A stretch of DNA of 42,371 bases. It comes from Gammaproteobacteria bacterium (lineage in GTDB: Bacteria > Pseudomonadota > Gammaproteobacteria > Arenicellales > Poriferihabitantaceae). The stretch spans positions 1 to 42,371 of the forward strand of contig JAJDVC010000250.1 of NCBI GenBank assembly GCA_022826305.1, read 5' to 3'. This document shows, piece after piece, positions 19,678 to 28,533 of this stretch (positions are counted from its first letter, which is position 1; the number at the start of each line of letters is the position of its first letter). A program made the position numbers and the translations under genes. The notes under the pieces were generated by a model. It saw nothing but the letters and a program-made list of their open reading frames with translations. It did not search any database and was not told the origin of the DNA.

Positions 19678-22134
19678 TCAGGGATTCTTGCCAGCCAGAT
19701 TCGTTCGGGGCAGCCGGTTATCCGGATCCCGGACCGCGCCTTCCACGACCACAGCCCGCCTGGGATGACCGAGCACCAGCACGGTGACTTCCGTCCCCTG
19801 CCTGGCGATAGCCGGAGGCAGGTAGCAGAATGCCAGGTAGTGCCCGATGGCGTATCCGAATCCGCCGGAAGATACGTGTCCGGCGGGCTTCCCCTGATAC
19901 AGGACGGTTTCCGATCCAAGCGGGTCCGCCGCCGGTTCTCCGGGACCGGGTTCATCCAGTTGCAGGCAGGCAAGTTTCCAGTGTTTCGCCGGGCGGGTGG
20001 AGATTTCAGCTCCCTGGAATCCGCCTTTCCGGGAGAAACGCATGACGTCGGCCTCGGCCAGGGTCACTTCATTGGTGATCTCGTGTCCGGAACGATAGGC
20101 CTTTTCCATTCGCATGGCGTTAAGTGCTGCAGCTCCCACATGCACCGGCCGTGTCCTGCCCGGCACCGACATCAGTGACCGGTACACTGCCTCCATCCCT
20201 GCCATCGGCACATGCAGTTCCCAGCCGAGCTCGCCGGTATAGGTCACGCGAAGCGCCCGGACATTGCGCACCGCCCCGACGGCAATGTTCTGCACCGAAA
20301 GCCAGGGGAAGCTGGTGTTATCGAGGCCCGTGCCGGTACAGGATGCCAGGATTTCGCGGGATGCGGGGCCGGCCAGCATGATGACCCCGTATTCCTGCGA
20401 GACGTTGGCAATGGTCACCTTCTCGTACTCCCGTATCTGCCCGGTCAGCCAGTCCAGCAACGACGCTTCCCTCGCCGCCGCATAGACCATGTAGTAACCG
20501 CCGTTGTCCAGTCTGGCGAGGGTCGCCTCACCCTCGATCCGCCCGCACTCCATGACCAGGTATGTCAGGCTGATGCCGTCCGGTTTCCGCGGCAGGCGGT
20601 TGGACGATACGCGCTCAAGGAACGGCCCGGCATCCGGGCCGGTGATTTCAAGCTTTGCGAAGGCACTGAGATCGGCTATCCCGGCATGGGAGCGCAAACC
20701 GCCGACTTCCGAACCGACAATCGCATGAAGCGGTGACCGGACAAAGCTTTCAGCATGTTCGCGCGGGGTATTTCCGGTCGCGTACCAGAAGGGGCGTTCC
20801 CAGCCGAAAATGTCCTGATAGACCGCGCCCTCGGCTTTCAGGATGTCGTAAAGCGGGGAGCATCTGGAATGGGAGGGACGGCATGCCGGGCGATCCTTGG
20901 CGGGGTACGGAATCTCGTGCCTGAGCAGGTAGTCCTCCCGCGCCTTCGCGAGCCGGTAGTTCCTGTCGATCCGGGCGCCGAAACGCCTGGGATCGAAACT
21001 GCTCATGGAAATGTCGGCGGCCCCGTGGGTCATCCACTGGGCCAGGTACCGTCCCGCACCCGGCCCCCAGGCGATGCCGACCTGGGAACCGCAGCACAGC
21101 CAGAAATTCTCGATGCCGGACGGTCCGAGCAGCATGTTGCCATCCGGCGGATGAGTGATGGCTCCGTGGACGATGCGCCGGATGCCGAGCGAAGAAAGGA
21201 CCGGCATGCGCTCCATGGCATTCTCCAGCCAGGGCATGATGCGTTCCAGTTCCGGCTCGAACAGGGTGTTCTCCGCCTCCCAGGGAGTCCCGTCGTCCCA
21301 GACCGTCCGTTCATTGGCCTTTTCATAGATCCCGATCAGGCCGGATTTCTGCTCCATGCGGATATAGCCTGAAACCTGCCGGTCATCGCGTACAACCGGC
21401 AGTTCATTCTCCAGTTCCTGGAATTCCGGCACGCTGTCCGTCACGACGTAATGGTGCAGCATGTTGGCGATCGGCAGGTCGAGTCCGAGCCATTGACCGA
21501 TCTGCCTGGCGTAGGCGCCTCCGGCGTTGACCACCCGTTCCGCTCCGATGTCTCCCTGTTCGGTATGGATCGTGAATGCGCCATCTGCGGCGAGCGTGAT
21601 GCCGGTTACCCGGTTCTGCCGGATCACCATTCCGCCCATCTGTCTCGCACCCCTTGCCATGGCAAGGGTGACTCCGGCAGGGTCCACATGGCCGTCATGA
21701 GGAGTGTGAAGGGCAGCCTTGATGCCCTCGGTATTGTAGAAGGGATGGAGTTTCCGGATCCGCTCCGGATCGACGATTTCCATTTCGTGGCCCAGGCCGC
21801 ATCCGATGGAGCAGGTGTATTTCAGCCAGTCCACCTCGGCGTCCTCGTATGCGACCCTCAGGCTCCCGCAGCCGTGCCAGGAGCAGGACTGACCGGTCTC
21901 TTCTTCCAGCCGGGGGTAGAGCCCGGTACCGTACGAGGCCATCCTGGCAAGGCCGTAATGGCTGACCGAGTGCGTTATCTGTCCTGCGGCATGCCAGGTG
22001 GAACCGGAGGTCAGTTCCCCCTTTTCCAGCAACAGGATGTCCGCATCGCCTTCCTTGCACAGGTGATAGGCGAGGGAACAGCCCATGACCCCTCCGCCAA
22101 TGATGACCGTTCTTGCCTGGGTGGGTAGTGTCAT
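19678..22134 (-). CDS. FAD-dependent oxidoreductase fused to GcvT-like aminomethyltransferase domain (dimethylglycine/sarcosine dehydrogenase family)
   Basis: 818 aa from ATG at 22134; 'TVIIGGGVMGCSLAYHL', 'GSTWHAAGQITHS', C-terminal 'YTGELGWELHVPM...MRMEKAYRSGHEITNEVTLAEADVMRF'. Confidence 0.9.
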   Translation of the reverse strand: MTLPTQARTVIIGGGVMGCSLAYHLCKEGDADILLLEKGELTSGSTWHAAGQITHSVSHYGLARMASYGTGLYPRLEEETGQSCSWHGCGSLRVAYEDAEVDWLKYTCSIGCGLGHEMEIVDPERIRKLHPFYNTEGIKAALHTPHDGHVDPAGVTLAMARGARQMGGMVIRQNRVTGITLAADGAFTIHTEQGDIGAERVVNAGGAYARQIGQWLGLDLPIANMLHHYVVTDSVPEFQELENELPVVRDDRQVSGYIRMEQKSGLIGIYEKANERTVWDDGTPWEAENTLFEPELERIMPWLENAMERMPVLSSLGIRRIVHGAITHPPDGNMLLGPSGIENFWLCCGSQVGIAWGPGAGRYLAQWMTHGAADISMSSFDPRRFGARIDRNYRLAKAREDYLLRHEIPYPAKDRPACRPSHSRCSPLYDILKAEGAVYQDIFGWERPFWYATGNTPREHAESFVRSPLHAIVGSEVGGLRSHAGIADLSAFAKLEITGPDAGPFLERVSSNRLPRKPDGISLTYLVMECGRIEGEATLARLDNGGYYMVYAAAREASLLDWLTGQIREYEKVTIANVSQEYGVIMLAGPASREILASCTGTGLDNTSFPWLSVQNIAVGAVRNVRALRVTYTGELGWELHVPMAGMEAVYRSLMSVPGRTRPVHVGAAALNAMRMEKAYRSGHEITNEVTLAEADVMRFSRKGGFQGAEISTRPAKHWKLACLQLDEPGPGEPAADPLGSETVLYQGKPAGHVSSGGFGYAIGHYLAFCYLPPAIARQGTEVTVLVLGHPRRAVVVEGAVRDPDNRLPRTNLAGKNP

Positions 22135-22170
22135 GATTCGGGTGGGTTGAGTGCCTGTTCCGGGCGATGA

Positions 22171-22186
22171 TGATACACTTGTATCA
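22171..22186. promoter_or_regulatory. Perfect inverted repeat TGATAC-ACTT-GTATCA, candidate RpiR operator
   Basis: Read directly in the 73-bp divergent intergenic region between the flavoprotein (ATG 22134, -) and rpiR (ATG 22208, +). Confidence 0.6.
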
Positions 22187-22207
22187 AAATACCATTCAAG
22201 TGTGCAT

Positions 22208-23098
22208 ATGTCACAACAGGGGTTGCCCCCCGCTACCCAGGAAGCAGTGGTTGACGCCTTGATCGGGATCCATGACCGGTTGCCGACCCAGCTCCGGATT
22301 GCGGCACGGTATGTAATCGACCATCCCGTCGAGGTTGGCGTACAGACCATGCGGACGCTCGCCGCCAGGGCGGGAATACACCCGAACAGCTTCATTCGTC
22401 TGGCCCGGCAGCTCGGTTTCGATGGTTTCGAGTCGATGCGGGAGCGGTTCAGGGACTTTGTGCGAAGCGGCGCAGGCAGTAGCGAAAGCAGGGCGCTGTG
22501 GCTGCAGCAGATGGCCGGTCAGGGCGGCATGTCCAGCGTGGTTGCACGGATGGCGACATCCACGATGGCGAATCTGGAGCAGATGGTGCAGTCGCAGGAC
22601 ATCGAGCGGCTGGAGAATGCCGTGTCGAGAATGCTCGGCAGCCGCCGTGTCCTTGTCCTCGGAGTGGGGGCGGGTTATGCGCCGGCCTACAATTTCTGGT
22701 ATGTCGCCAGGATGATATGTGACCATTTTTTCCTGGTTCCGCATCATGGCAGTCTCCCCATGGACGACATTGTCACCGCCAGCGCATCCGACACGCTTTT
22801 CTGCATGACATTCCAGCCCTATCGCAGGGATATTCTCCAGGCCATGCAGTATGCGCGCCAGCGCGGGACCTACGTGATCGGCCTGTCCGACAGCCCCGCG
22901 GCCCGGGTATGCCGGGAAGCCGACCTGGGATTGCATGTGCCAACCCATACGCCCCAGTTCTTCCACAGCAACACGGCCGTGTTTTCGCTGCTTGAAACGC
23001 TCTGTGCACTGTTGGCGGCCAGTGGCGGAGATGATGCGGTCAGTCGTGTAGAGCGGTTCAGCAGGTTGCGCTGGGAATCCGGAACGTACGAGGAATGA
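22208..23098 (+). CDS. MurR/RpiR family transcriptional regulator
   Basis: N-terminal HTH 'TLAARAGIHPNSFIRLARQLGFDGFESMRERFRDFV' and SIS domain 'RRVLVLGVGAGYAPAYNFWY...DTLFCMTFQPYRRDILQAMQYARQRGTYVIGLSDSPAARV'. Confidence 0.92.
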   Translation: MSQQGLPPATQEAVVDALIGIHDRLPTQLRIAARYVIDHPVEVGVQTMRTLAARAGIHPNSFIRLARQLGFDGFESMRERFRDFVRSGAGSSESRALWLQQMAGQGGMSSVVARMATSTMANLEQMVQSQDIERLENAVSRMLGSRRVLVLGVGAGYAPAYNFWYVARMICDHFFLVPHHGSLPMDDIVTASASDTLFCMTFQPYRRDILQAMQYARQRGTYVIGLSDSPAARVCREADLGLHVPTHTPQFFHSNTAVFSLLETLCALLAASGGDDAVSRVERFSRLRWESGTYEE

Positions 23099-23252
23099 CT
23101 GGCGGTATTCCGGGGTTGGCCGTGGCCGGTTGCAAGGGAGACTCGGTCCCGGCGCTGACCGGGAGCACGCTCCCGGGTTCTGCCCCCGACTGCCGACAGC
23201 ACCATGCATCATCTCACCGACACCGGAGACAGTGAGCCGGATAACGCCCGGA

Positions 23253-24374
23253 TTACACTATCTGTCGGATGTATTTCTGCCTGACGAGCCGGTACACCAC
23301 CACGACGAACGCCGTAAGCGGTATGGCCAGGATAATACCCAGTACGCCATCCAGGGCGGCGCTCCAGAAAAATATCCCGACGATGATTGCCATGGGGGGC
23401 AACCCGATGGCGTCGCCCAGGATTCGGGGCGTCAGCAGGTAGCTCTCCATCAGTTGAACCAGAATGAAGATCACGAGCACCAGGGCAAGCAGGGAACCAC
23501 CTCCGCCATCCTGGAACCAGGCTATGGGCAGGCATACGGCCAGACCGATGATGCTGCCGAGATAGGGAATGATGTTCAGGAGTCCCAGCATCAGCCCGAG
23601 TACGATTCCATACTTGAGACCGATCAGGCTGAAACCGATCGCGAACATGCCTCCCTGGATCAGGGCGATGATGACCTGGCTGCGAAAGAAAATGATCACC
23701 AGACTGAAGAACTCCTGTATCAGGTAGATCACGTCGGCTGCGGTGCCGGTTTTCAGGAACGGCAGGTGATCGGGTTCCAGGGAACCCGGTCGCAGCTTCG
23801 GCATTACCAGGAAGTAGGCCAGATAGACGGGCAGTATGGCCCATCCGAGCAGGGCAACCATGCTGGAAGTGATGCTGGCCCCGGCCCGGGTGAGGTAGTT
23901 CATCAGGTGCTGGGCGAAGGCGATCACGGGTTCCCAGCCCAGGTTTTCCTCGATGGACCTGCCTATCCCATCGGTCTGGAAGTACTCCAGCAATCCTGAA
24001 TGGTGCTCCCAGACCCAGTTGTACATCGCCTCCCATAGTGCCGAAATCTGTTCGAGCAGAGCCATCAGCTGGGTCATGATCAGTGAACCGAAAACCAGAA
24101 TGATCAGGACAATGGGTGCCAGTATCGACAGATAGACCAGTAGAAGGGCCGCGACGGCAGGAAGCCTGCGTCTCAGAAAGGCGTACCACGGATCAAGCAT
24201 CGTGGCCAGTACTCCCGCGACAGCCAGCGGCAGAAAGACATGCCAGAAAGCCTGAAAGAACCGGGACAGGTAGACCAGGGCGACTATCGTGGCGAACATC
24301 ACCACCGCCCCCGCCAGGATGGTCATGGCGGTGCCCAGCACCTTCTTCTGGTAGTCGGACAGGTTTACATCCAT
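23253..24374 (-). CDS. AI-2E family transporter (PerM/UPF0118)
   Basis: 373 aa, multiple TM segments; 'YLGSIIGLAVCLPIAW', 'LTPRILGDAIGLPPMAIIVGIFFWSAALDGVLGIILAIPLTAFVVVVYR'. Confidence 0.92.
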   Translation of the reverse strand: MDVNLSDYQKKVLGTAMTILAGAVVMFATIVALVYLSRFFQAFWHVFLPLAVAGVLATMLDPWYAFLRRRLPAVAALLLVYLSILAPIVLIILVFGSLIMTQLMALLEQISALWEAMYNWVWEHHSGLLEYFQTDGIGRSIEENLGWEPVIAFAQHLMNYLTRAGASITSSMVALLGWAILPVYLAYFLVMPKLRPGSLEPDHLPFLKTGTAADVIYLIQEFFSLVIIFFRSQVIIALIQGGMFAIGFSLIGLKYGIVLGLMLGLLNIIPYLGSIIGLAVCLPIAWFQDGGGGSLLALVLVIFILVQLMESYLLTPRILGDAIGLPPMAIIVGIFFWSAALDGVLGIILAIPLTAFVVVVYRLVRQKYIRQIV

Positions 24375-24576
24375 CGGCTGGTCATTCCCGGTGGGTCGGG
24401 CGTTACGGAAATTCGGCTGAACGGGTTTTCCATACCCGGAGTATAGTCCATCGGATTCGGGACTGCCGGGCGTTCGGTCAGCGCTGTTTCGTCCGATTTG
24501 TCAGGATGAAGTGGGACAGGGTCGACACGATTTCGTCCTGATCTGGAAAGCACATCTGTTTCATTATTCGGAAATA

Positions 24577-24592
24577 TGGTACAAATGTACAA
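24577..24592. promoter_or_regulatory. Inverted repeat TGGTACAAATGTACAA, second copy of the candidate operator
   Basis: GTACA-AA-TGTAC core; 11/16 identical to 22171-22186; 44 bp upstream of the Rieske ATG at 24637. Confidence 0.5.
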
Positions 24593-24636
24593 GATTTTCG
24601 TGTTCAACCCTTTCGAGCACCGAGGAGGATGCGACC

Positions 24637-25740
24637 ATGGGAAACCGGAATGCGCCTTCAATGACCGGCATGGACCGGGCCGGGCCTGTCCGGGGTTTGC
24701 CGGCACGCTACTTCACCGATCCGGGGATTCACGAACAGATAAAGCAGAAGGTCTATTTCACCACCTGGCAGTTCGCCTGCCACGCAAGCCAGGTTTCGCG
24801 GCCCGGGGATTTCCTTGCTTTCCCGCTCTTCGAGCAGGATATCCTGGTCGTCCGTTCGCGGGACGGACTACGGGCCATGTTCAATGTCTGCCAGCACAGG
24901 GGACACAAGCTGGTGGAGGGGCAGGGAAGCCGATCCCGGATTACCTGCCCCTACCATGCCTGGACCTATGATCTCGAGGGTCGCCTGGTGGGTGCGCCGA
25001 ACTCGGGATGCGTCGAGGGCTTCGATGCCGGTTGTATCCGGATCCCACAGATCCGGGTCGAGGAATTCCTGGGTTTTGTCTTTGTCAACCTGGATCATGA
25101 GGCGCCCACAATGGAGCAATGCTATCCGGGCGTGGCGGAAGCGGCCCTGGAATTGTGTCCCGACATGGAATGCAGGAAGTTCGCCCATGAGCATGCCGCA
25201 GACGAGGGATGCAACTGGCTGACGGCGGTAGAAAACTACAATGAGTGCTATCACTGCAAGGTGGCCCATGCCGAATTTGCAAAGGGGGTGATCGACCCGG
25301 ACAGTTATCGTATCGCGCCCTTCGGCGGGGGGAAGGTGCTCAGGCATACTTCGCTCGCCACGCAAGGACCGGATGCCTGGTACGATGTCGCCGGATCGGA
25401 TTACGGAAGCTTCTTTCTGTGGCCGGCAACGGCAATCCAGATATACCCCGGCGGCCTGCTGAATACCTACCACTGGCGCCCCCTTGCCGTGGACGATGTC
25501 CGGGTTCACCGGGGCTGGTACTCTGCAGACGGACAGGTGGATGATACTCTTCGCAGGGTCATTGACCTGGACCGTGACACGACGTTTTCCGAGGATCTCG
25601 AACTGGTGAAGAACGTCCAGCGGGGGCTGGGCTCCCTGGGCTACCGTCCGGGCCCCCTGATACTCGATCCCGACGGCGGCATCGACAATGAACTGTCGAT
25701 TGCGGTGCTGCATCAGTGGCTGCGCCAGGCGGTCGACTGA
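24637..25740 (+). CDS. Rieske non-heme iron oxygenase, alpha subunit (aromatic-ring-hydroxylating / quaternary-amine type)
   Basis: Rieske 'CQHRGHKLVEGQGSRSRITCPYHAW'; mononuclear iron region 'ENYNECYHCKVAH'; AGGAGG upstream of ATG. Confidence 0.92.
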   Translation: MGNRNAPSMTGMDRAGPVRGLPARYFTDPGIHEQIKQKVYFTTWQFACHASQVSRPGDFLAFPLFEQDILVVRSRDGLRAMFNVCQHRGHKLVEGQGSRSRITCPYHAWTYDLEGRLVGAPNSGCVEGFDAGCIRIPQIRVEEFLGFVFVNLDHEAPTMEQCYPGVAEAALELCPDMECRKFAHEHAADEGCNWLTAVENYNECYHCKVAHAEFAKGVIDPDSYRIAPFGGGKVLRHTSLATQGPDAWYDVAGSDYGSFFLWPATAIQIYPGGLLNTYHWRPLAVDDVRVHRGWYSADGQVDDTLRRVIDLDRDTTFSEDLELVKNVQRGLGSLGYRPGPLILDPDGGIDNELSIAVLHQWLRQAVD

Positions 25741-25794
25741 ACAGCGCATGACCGGGCGATGTGATACGACCTTTGTCATGACGCGGAACCAGGC

Positions 25795-27090
25795 GTGAAA
25801 ACCGAATCGGAACGGATGTTTGAAACGGCCGGACGAACCCTGCCCGGTGCGGGCCTGGGCGGATATTCCCTGCCTGAATCGGTCCGCCTGATCTTCAGTC
25901 ATGGCAAGGGATCCCGCATGTGGGATGTGGACGGGAACGAGTACATCGATTTCGTCGGGGGCGCCGGGGCGCTGATACTGGGGCACTGCCACCCGGCCGT
26001 GGTCGATGCCGCAAACGAGCAGACGACCCGGGGAGGGCACATGTTCGGGTCCCTCAACGACAGGGCCGTGGAGCTTGCCGACAGACTGGCAAGGGATATA
26101 CCCTGCGCGGAAAAGATCGCCTATGCCACGACCGGGTCCGAAGCCACGGCCTATGCCATGCGCCTTGCGCGCGCTTTCACGGGACGCGACCGGATACTCA
26201 AGTTCGAGGGGGCCTATCATGGCAATCACGACTATGCGATCGTCAGCACCTTCCCTCGTGAAACCGGTCACTATCCGCAGGGCGTCGCGGATTCCGGCGG
26301 CCAGCCGGACGCAACGGTTTCAACCATGCTGGTCTGTCCGTACAACGATCTGGAAACCCTGAAGCGGATAGTGGCCGAGCATGTCCGCGAGATCGCCGGA
26401 ATCATCGTCGAACCGGTACAGCGGATCATTCCCGCCAGGCCCGGATTTCTTCATGGTGTGCAGGAAATCTGCCGGGCCAACGATATCGTGTTCATTCTGG
26501 ATGAAGTGGTGACCGGTTTCCGCCTGAGCTACGGAGGCGGGCAGGAGTGGTTCGGGGTGAGCCCCGATCTGGCAGCCTATGGCAAGGTGATCGGTGCTGG
26601 CGGTCCGCTGTCCTGTGTTGCCGGACGGGCCGAGATCATTGACCTCGGGGATCCCCATCGAAAGGGGCAGGAGCGTTATACCTACCTGAACGGCACGCTT
26701 CATGGCAATCCGGTTGCCGCCGCGGCGACCATGGCCATGCTTGATGAGTTGTCGAGGCCGGGGGTTCATGTCCGGATGAACGATTACACCCGGGAACTCG
26801 GTGCGGCCTGCCAGAAAATCCTGGACAGATACGATATCCCCGCGATAGTCCAGAGCACCGGTTCCCTGTGGCAGATCCTCTTCATGGACAGGACGCCGCT
26901 TGACATGACCGATATCCTCAACTCCGACCAGGCGGCCATGCGCCGACTGGACATGGAACTGATGCGTAACGGACAGTATGTCCTGCCCGGTGTGCGCAGA
27001 TTCATCTCGACGGTCCATACGGATTCGGATCTGGAGGATACGGTCCGGGGACTGGATGACGCCTGCCGTGCGTTTAACAGGACAGGGTAG
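25795..27090 (+). CDS. Class III aminotransferase (glutamate-1-semialdehyde aminomutase-like)
   Basis: 431 aa, GTG start; 'DVDGNEYIDFVGGAGALILGHCHP', 'TTGSEATAYAMRLARAFTGRDRILKFEGAYHGNHD', 'DIVFILDEVVTGFRL', 'AAYGKVIGAGGPL'. Confidence 0.93.
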   Translation: MKTESERMFETAGRTLPGAGLGGYSLPESVRLIFSHGKGSRMWDVDGNEYIDFVGGAGALILGHCHPAVVDAANEQTTRGGHMFGSLNDRAVELADRLARDIPCAEKIAYATTGSEATAYAMRLARAFTGRDRILKFEGAYHGNHDYAIVSTFPRETGHYPQGVADSGGQPDATVSTMLVCPYNDLETLKRIVAEHVREIAGIIVEPVQRIIPARPGFLHGVQEICRANDIVFILDEVVTGFRLSYGGGQEWFGVSPDLAAYGKVIGAGGPLSCVAGRAEIIDLGDPHRKGQERYTYLNGTLHGNPVAAAATMAMLDELSRPGVHVRMNDYTRELGAACQKILDRYDIPAIVQSTGSLWQILFMDRTPLDMTDILNSDQAAMRRLDMELMRNGQYVLPGVRRFISTVHTDSDLEDTVRGLDDACRAFNRTG

Positions 27091-27152
27091 CTGGATGCTG
27101 CTTGCCTGGAGATTACTGCCGGATTGCTCGCCTCAGGTATGCATCTGCAAAC

Positions 27153-27216
27153 AAAAAAGCCTTCAGGTTCTGTTTATCCGCCCAAAAGTAATGGGATAAG
27201 CGTACTGCTGAAGGCT
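27153..27216 (-). terminator. Two-helix hairpin followed by U6 on the minus strand (intrinsic terminator or small structured RNA)
   Basis: Outer arms AGCCTTCAG (27158-27166)/CTGAAGGCT (27208-27216), inner arms TTATCC (27174-27179)/GGATAA (27194-27199); A6 at 27153-27158 gives U6 on minus. Confidence 0.5.
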
Positions 27217-27324
27217 CCGAACGGTCTTATTGTATAACAATATCTCCTAACTGTTCCATTGTCGTTGGATTTTGTGCTGATCGCTCCGGGATAGCGGCGG
27301 GTGTTGCGCCCCGGGGTGGGGGGG

Positions 27325-27636
27325 TTATTGGTTCTGCATGTTCATAACAATTCCTTCTTGCTCTGCCCTGTTTAGCAAGCCAACCAGAATCATGCTTTGT
27401 TTTTCAGAAGGTATTTTCCTTGGAATCTGGGTGGCGATCTGTAATATCCCCATTTCCTTTGGTGAAAATAGACCTCTGTCTCGGGCTTTTTGTAACAGAT
27501 TGCGCCATTCATCGCCAGAAAATTGCAGCACCATTTTCTGGGATTCTATACCATTGTCAATTCTCTGAATCTTCGTGGCAGTTTTATTTTCTTCGTCGAC
27601 GACACTCTCTGAAATCAACTCTGATTTGAATTCTTC
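27325..27636 (-). pseudogene. Low-GC fragment, possibly the C-terminus of an AIPR-like (abortive infection) protein
   Basis: 'SGDEWRNLLQKARDRGLFSPKEMGILQIATQIPRKIPSEKQSMILVGLLNRAEQEGI'; frame is open from 27636 with no good start codon. Family recollection is tentative. Confidence 0.3.
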
Positions 27637-27683
27637 TGGCTACTGGTTGCTGCTAACCCGTTTCTTCCAGGGTCAGTCATGAG

Positions 27684-28490
27684 CTACCTGCCCTTCCAGA
27701 CCGGCTTGCGCTTCTCCGCAAACGCCCGCCCGCCTTCCATGAAATCTTCCGAATACAGCATTTCCTGATATGCCGGAAATGCCCGGTTCCCGGGCTTGGT
27801 GGCGGCAAAGGCCTCGCGGATCGGCAGTCCCTGGATGCGAGGCATCACTTCCTTGAGCGCCTGCAGGGCAAGCGGGGCGCCTTCGGCTATATCCGCTGCC
27901 AGTTCCCGGGCGCGCTCCGGCAGTGCGGATCCGGGCAGAACCTCGTTGACCAGGCCCCATCCCAAGGCCTCCTGTGCACTGAGCCGTCTTCCGATCAGGA
28001 GCAGTTCCATCGCCACGTTGTACGGCAGTTTCCGGGGCAGGTGCTGGATGCCCCCGACATCCGGCAGGAACCCCCGCTGCAGTTCCGGAAAGAAGAATTC
28101 CGTCGTGTCCGAACACAGGATCAGGTCGCAGGCCAGGGCGATTTCAAACCCGCCACCAACCGCGATTCCGTTGACTGCTGCGACAACCGGTTTCCTCAGA
28201 TCCCAGAATTCGGTTATTCCGGCAAATCCGCCGGGACTTGCCAGCGATTCCGACAGGGCCGTTTCGTTGGAGTCCATCGCGGCAAGTTCCTTGAGGTCCC
28301 ACCCGGCACAGAAGATTCTTCCGGTGCCGCCGCTGATGATGCCGCACTGCAGTTCGGGGTCGGCTTGCAGTTGCGACAGGGCCGCATGTATGGATTCCGA
28401 AACCGAACGGGTGATAGCATTGGCCGGGGGACGATCAAGCGTGATTTCCATGACCTTTCCGGTGGTGGTTACCCTGACTTGTGTGCTCAT
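27684..28490 (-). CDS. Enoyl-CoA hydratase/isomerase family protein
   Basis: 'ITLDRPPANAI', 'FCAGWDLKELA', 'KPVVAAVNGIAVGGGFEIALACDLILCSDTTEFFFPELQRGFLPDVGG'; start at ATG 28490. Confidence 0.93.
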   Translation of the reverse strand: MSTQVRVTTTGKVMEITLDRPPANAITRSVSESIHAALSQLQADPELQCGIISGGTGRIFCAGWDLKELAAMDSNETALSESLASPGGFAGITEFWDLRKPVVAAVNGIAVGGGFEIALACDLILCSDTTEFFFPELQRGFLPDVGGIQHLPRKLPYNVAMELLLIGRRLSAQEALGWGLVNEVLPGSALPERARELAADIAEGAPLALQALKEVMPRIQGLPIREAFAATKPGNRAFPAYQEMLYSEDFMEGGRAFAEKRKPVWKGR

Positions 28491-28533
28491 GATGTGATCG
28501 ATATGGTAGTGATGTGAGTCAGCGCAAACTGTA

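Noticed and set aside
23130-23999. 289-aa ORF on + strand after rpiR
   Set aside because: Antisense to the AI-2E family transporter; composition not protein-like
24868-26271. 467-aa ORF on - strand
   Set aside because: Antisense to the Rieske oxygenase and aminotransferase genes
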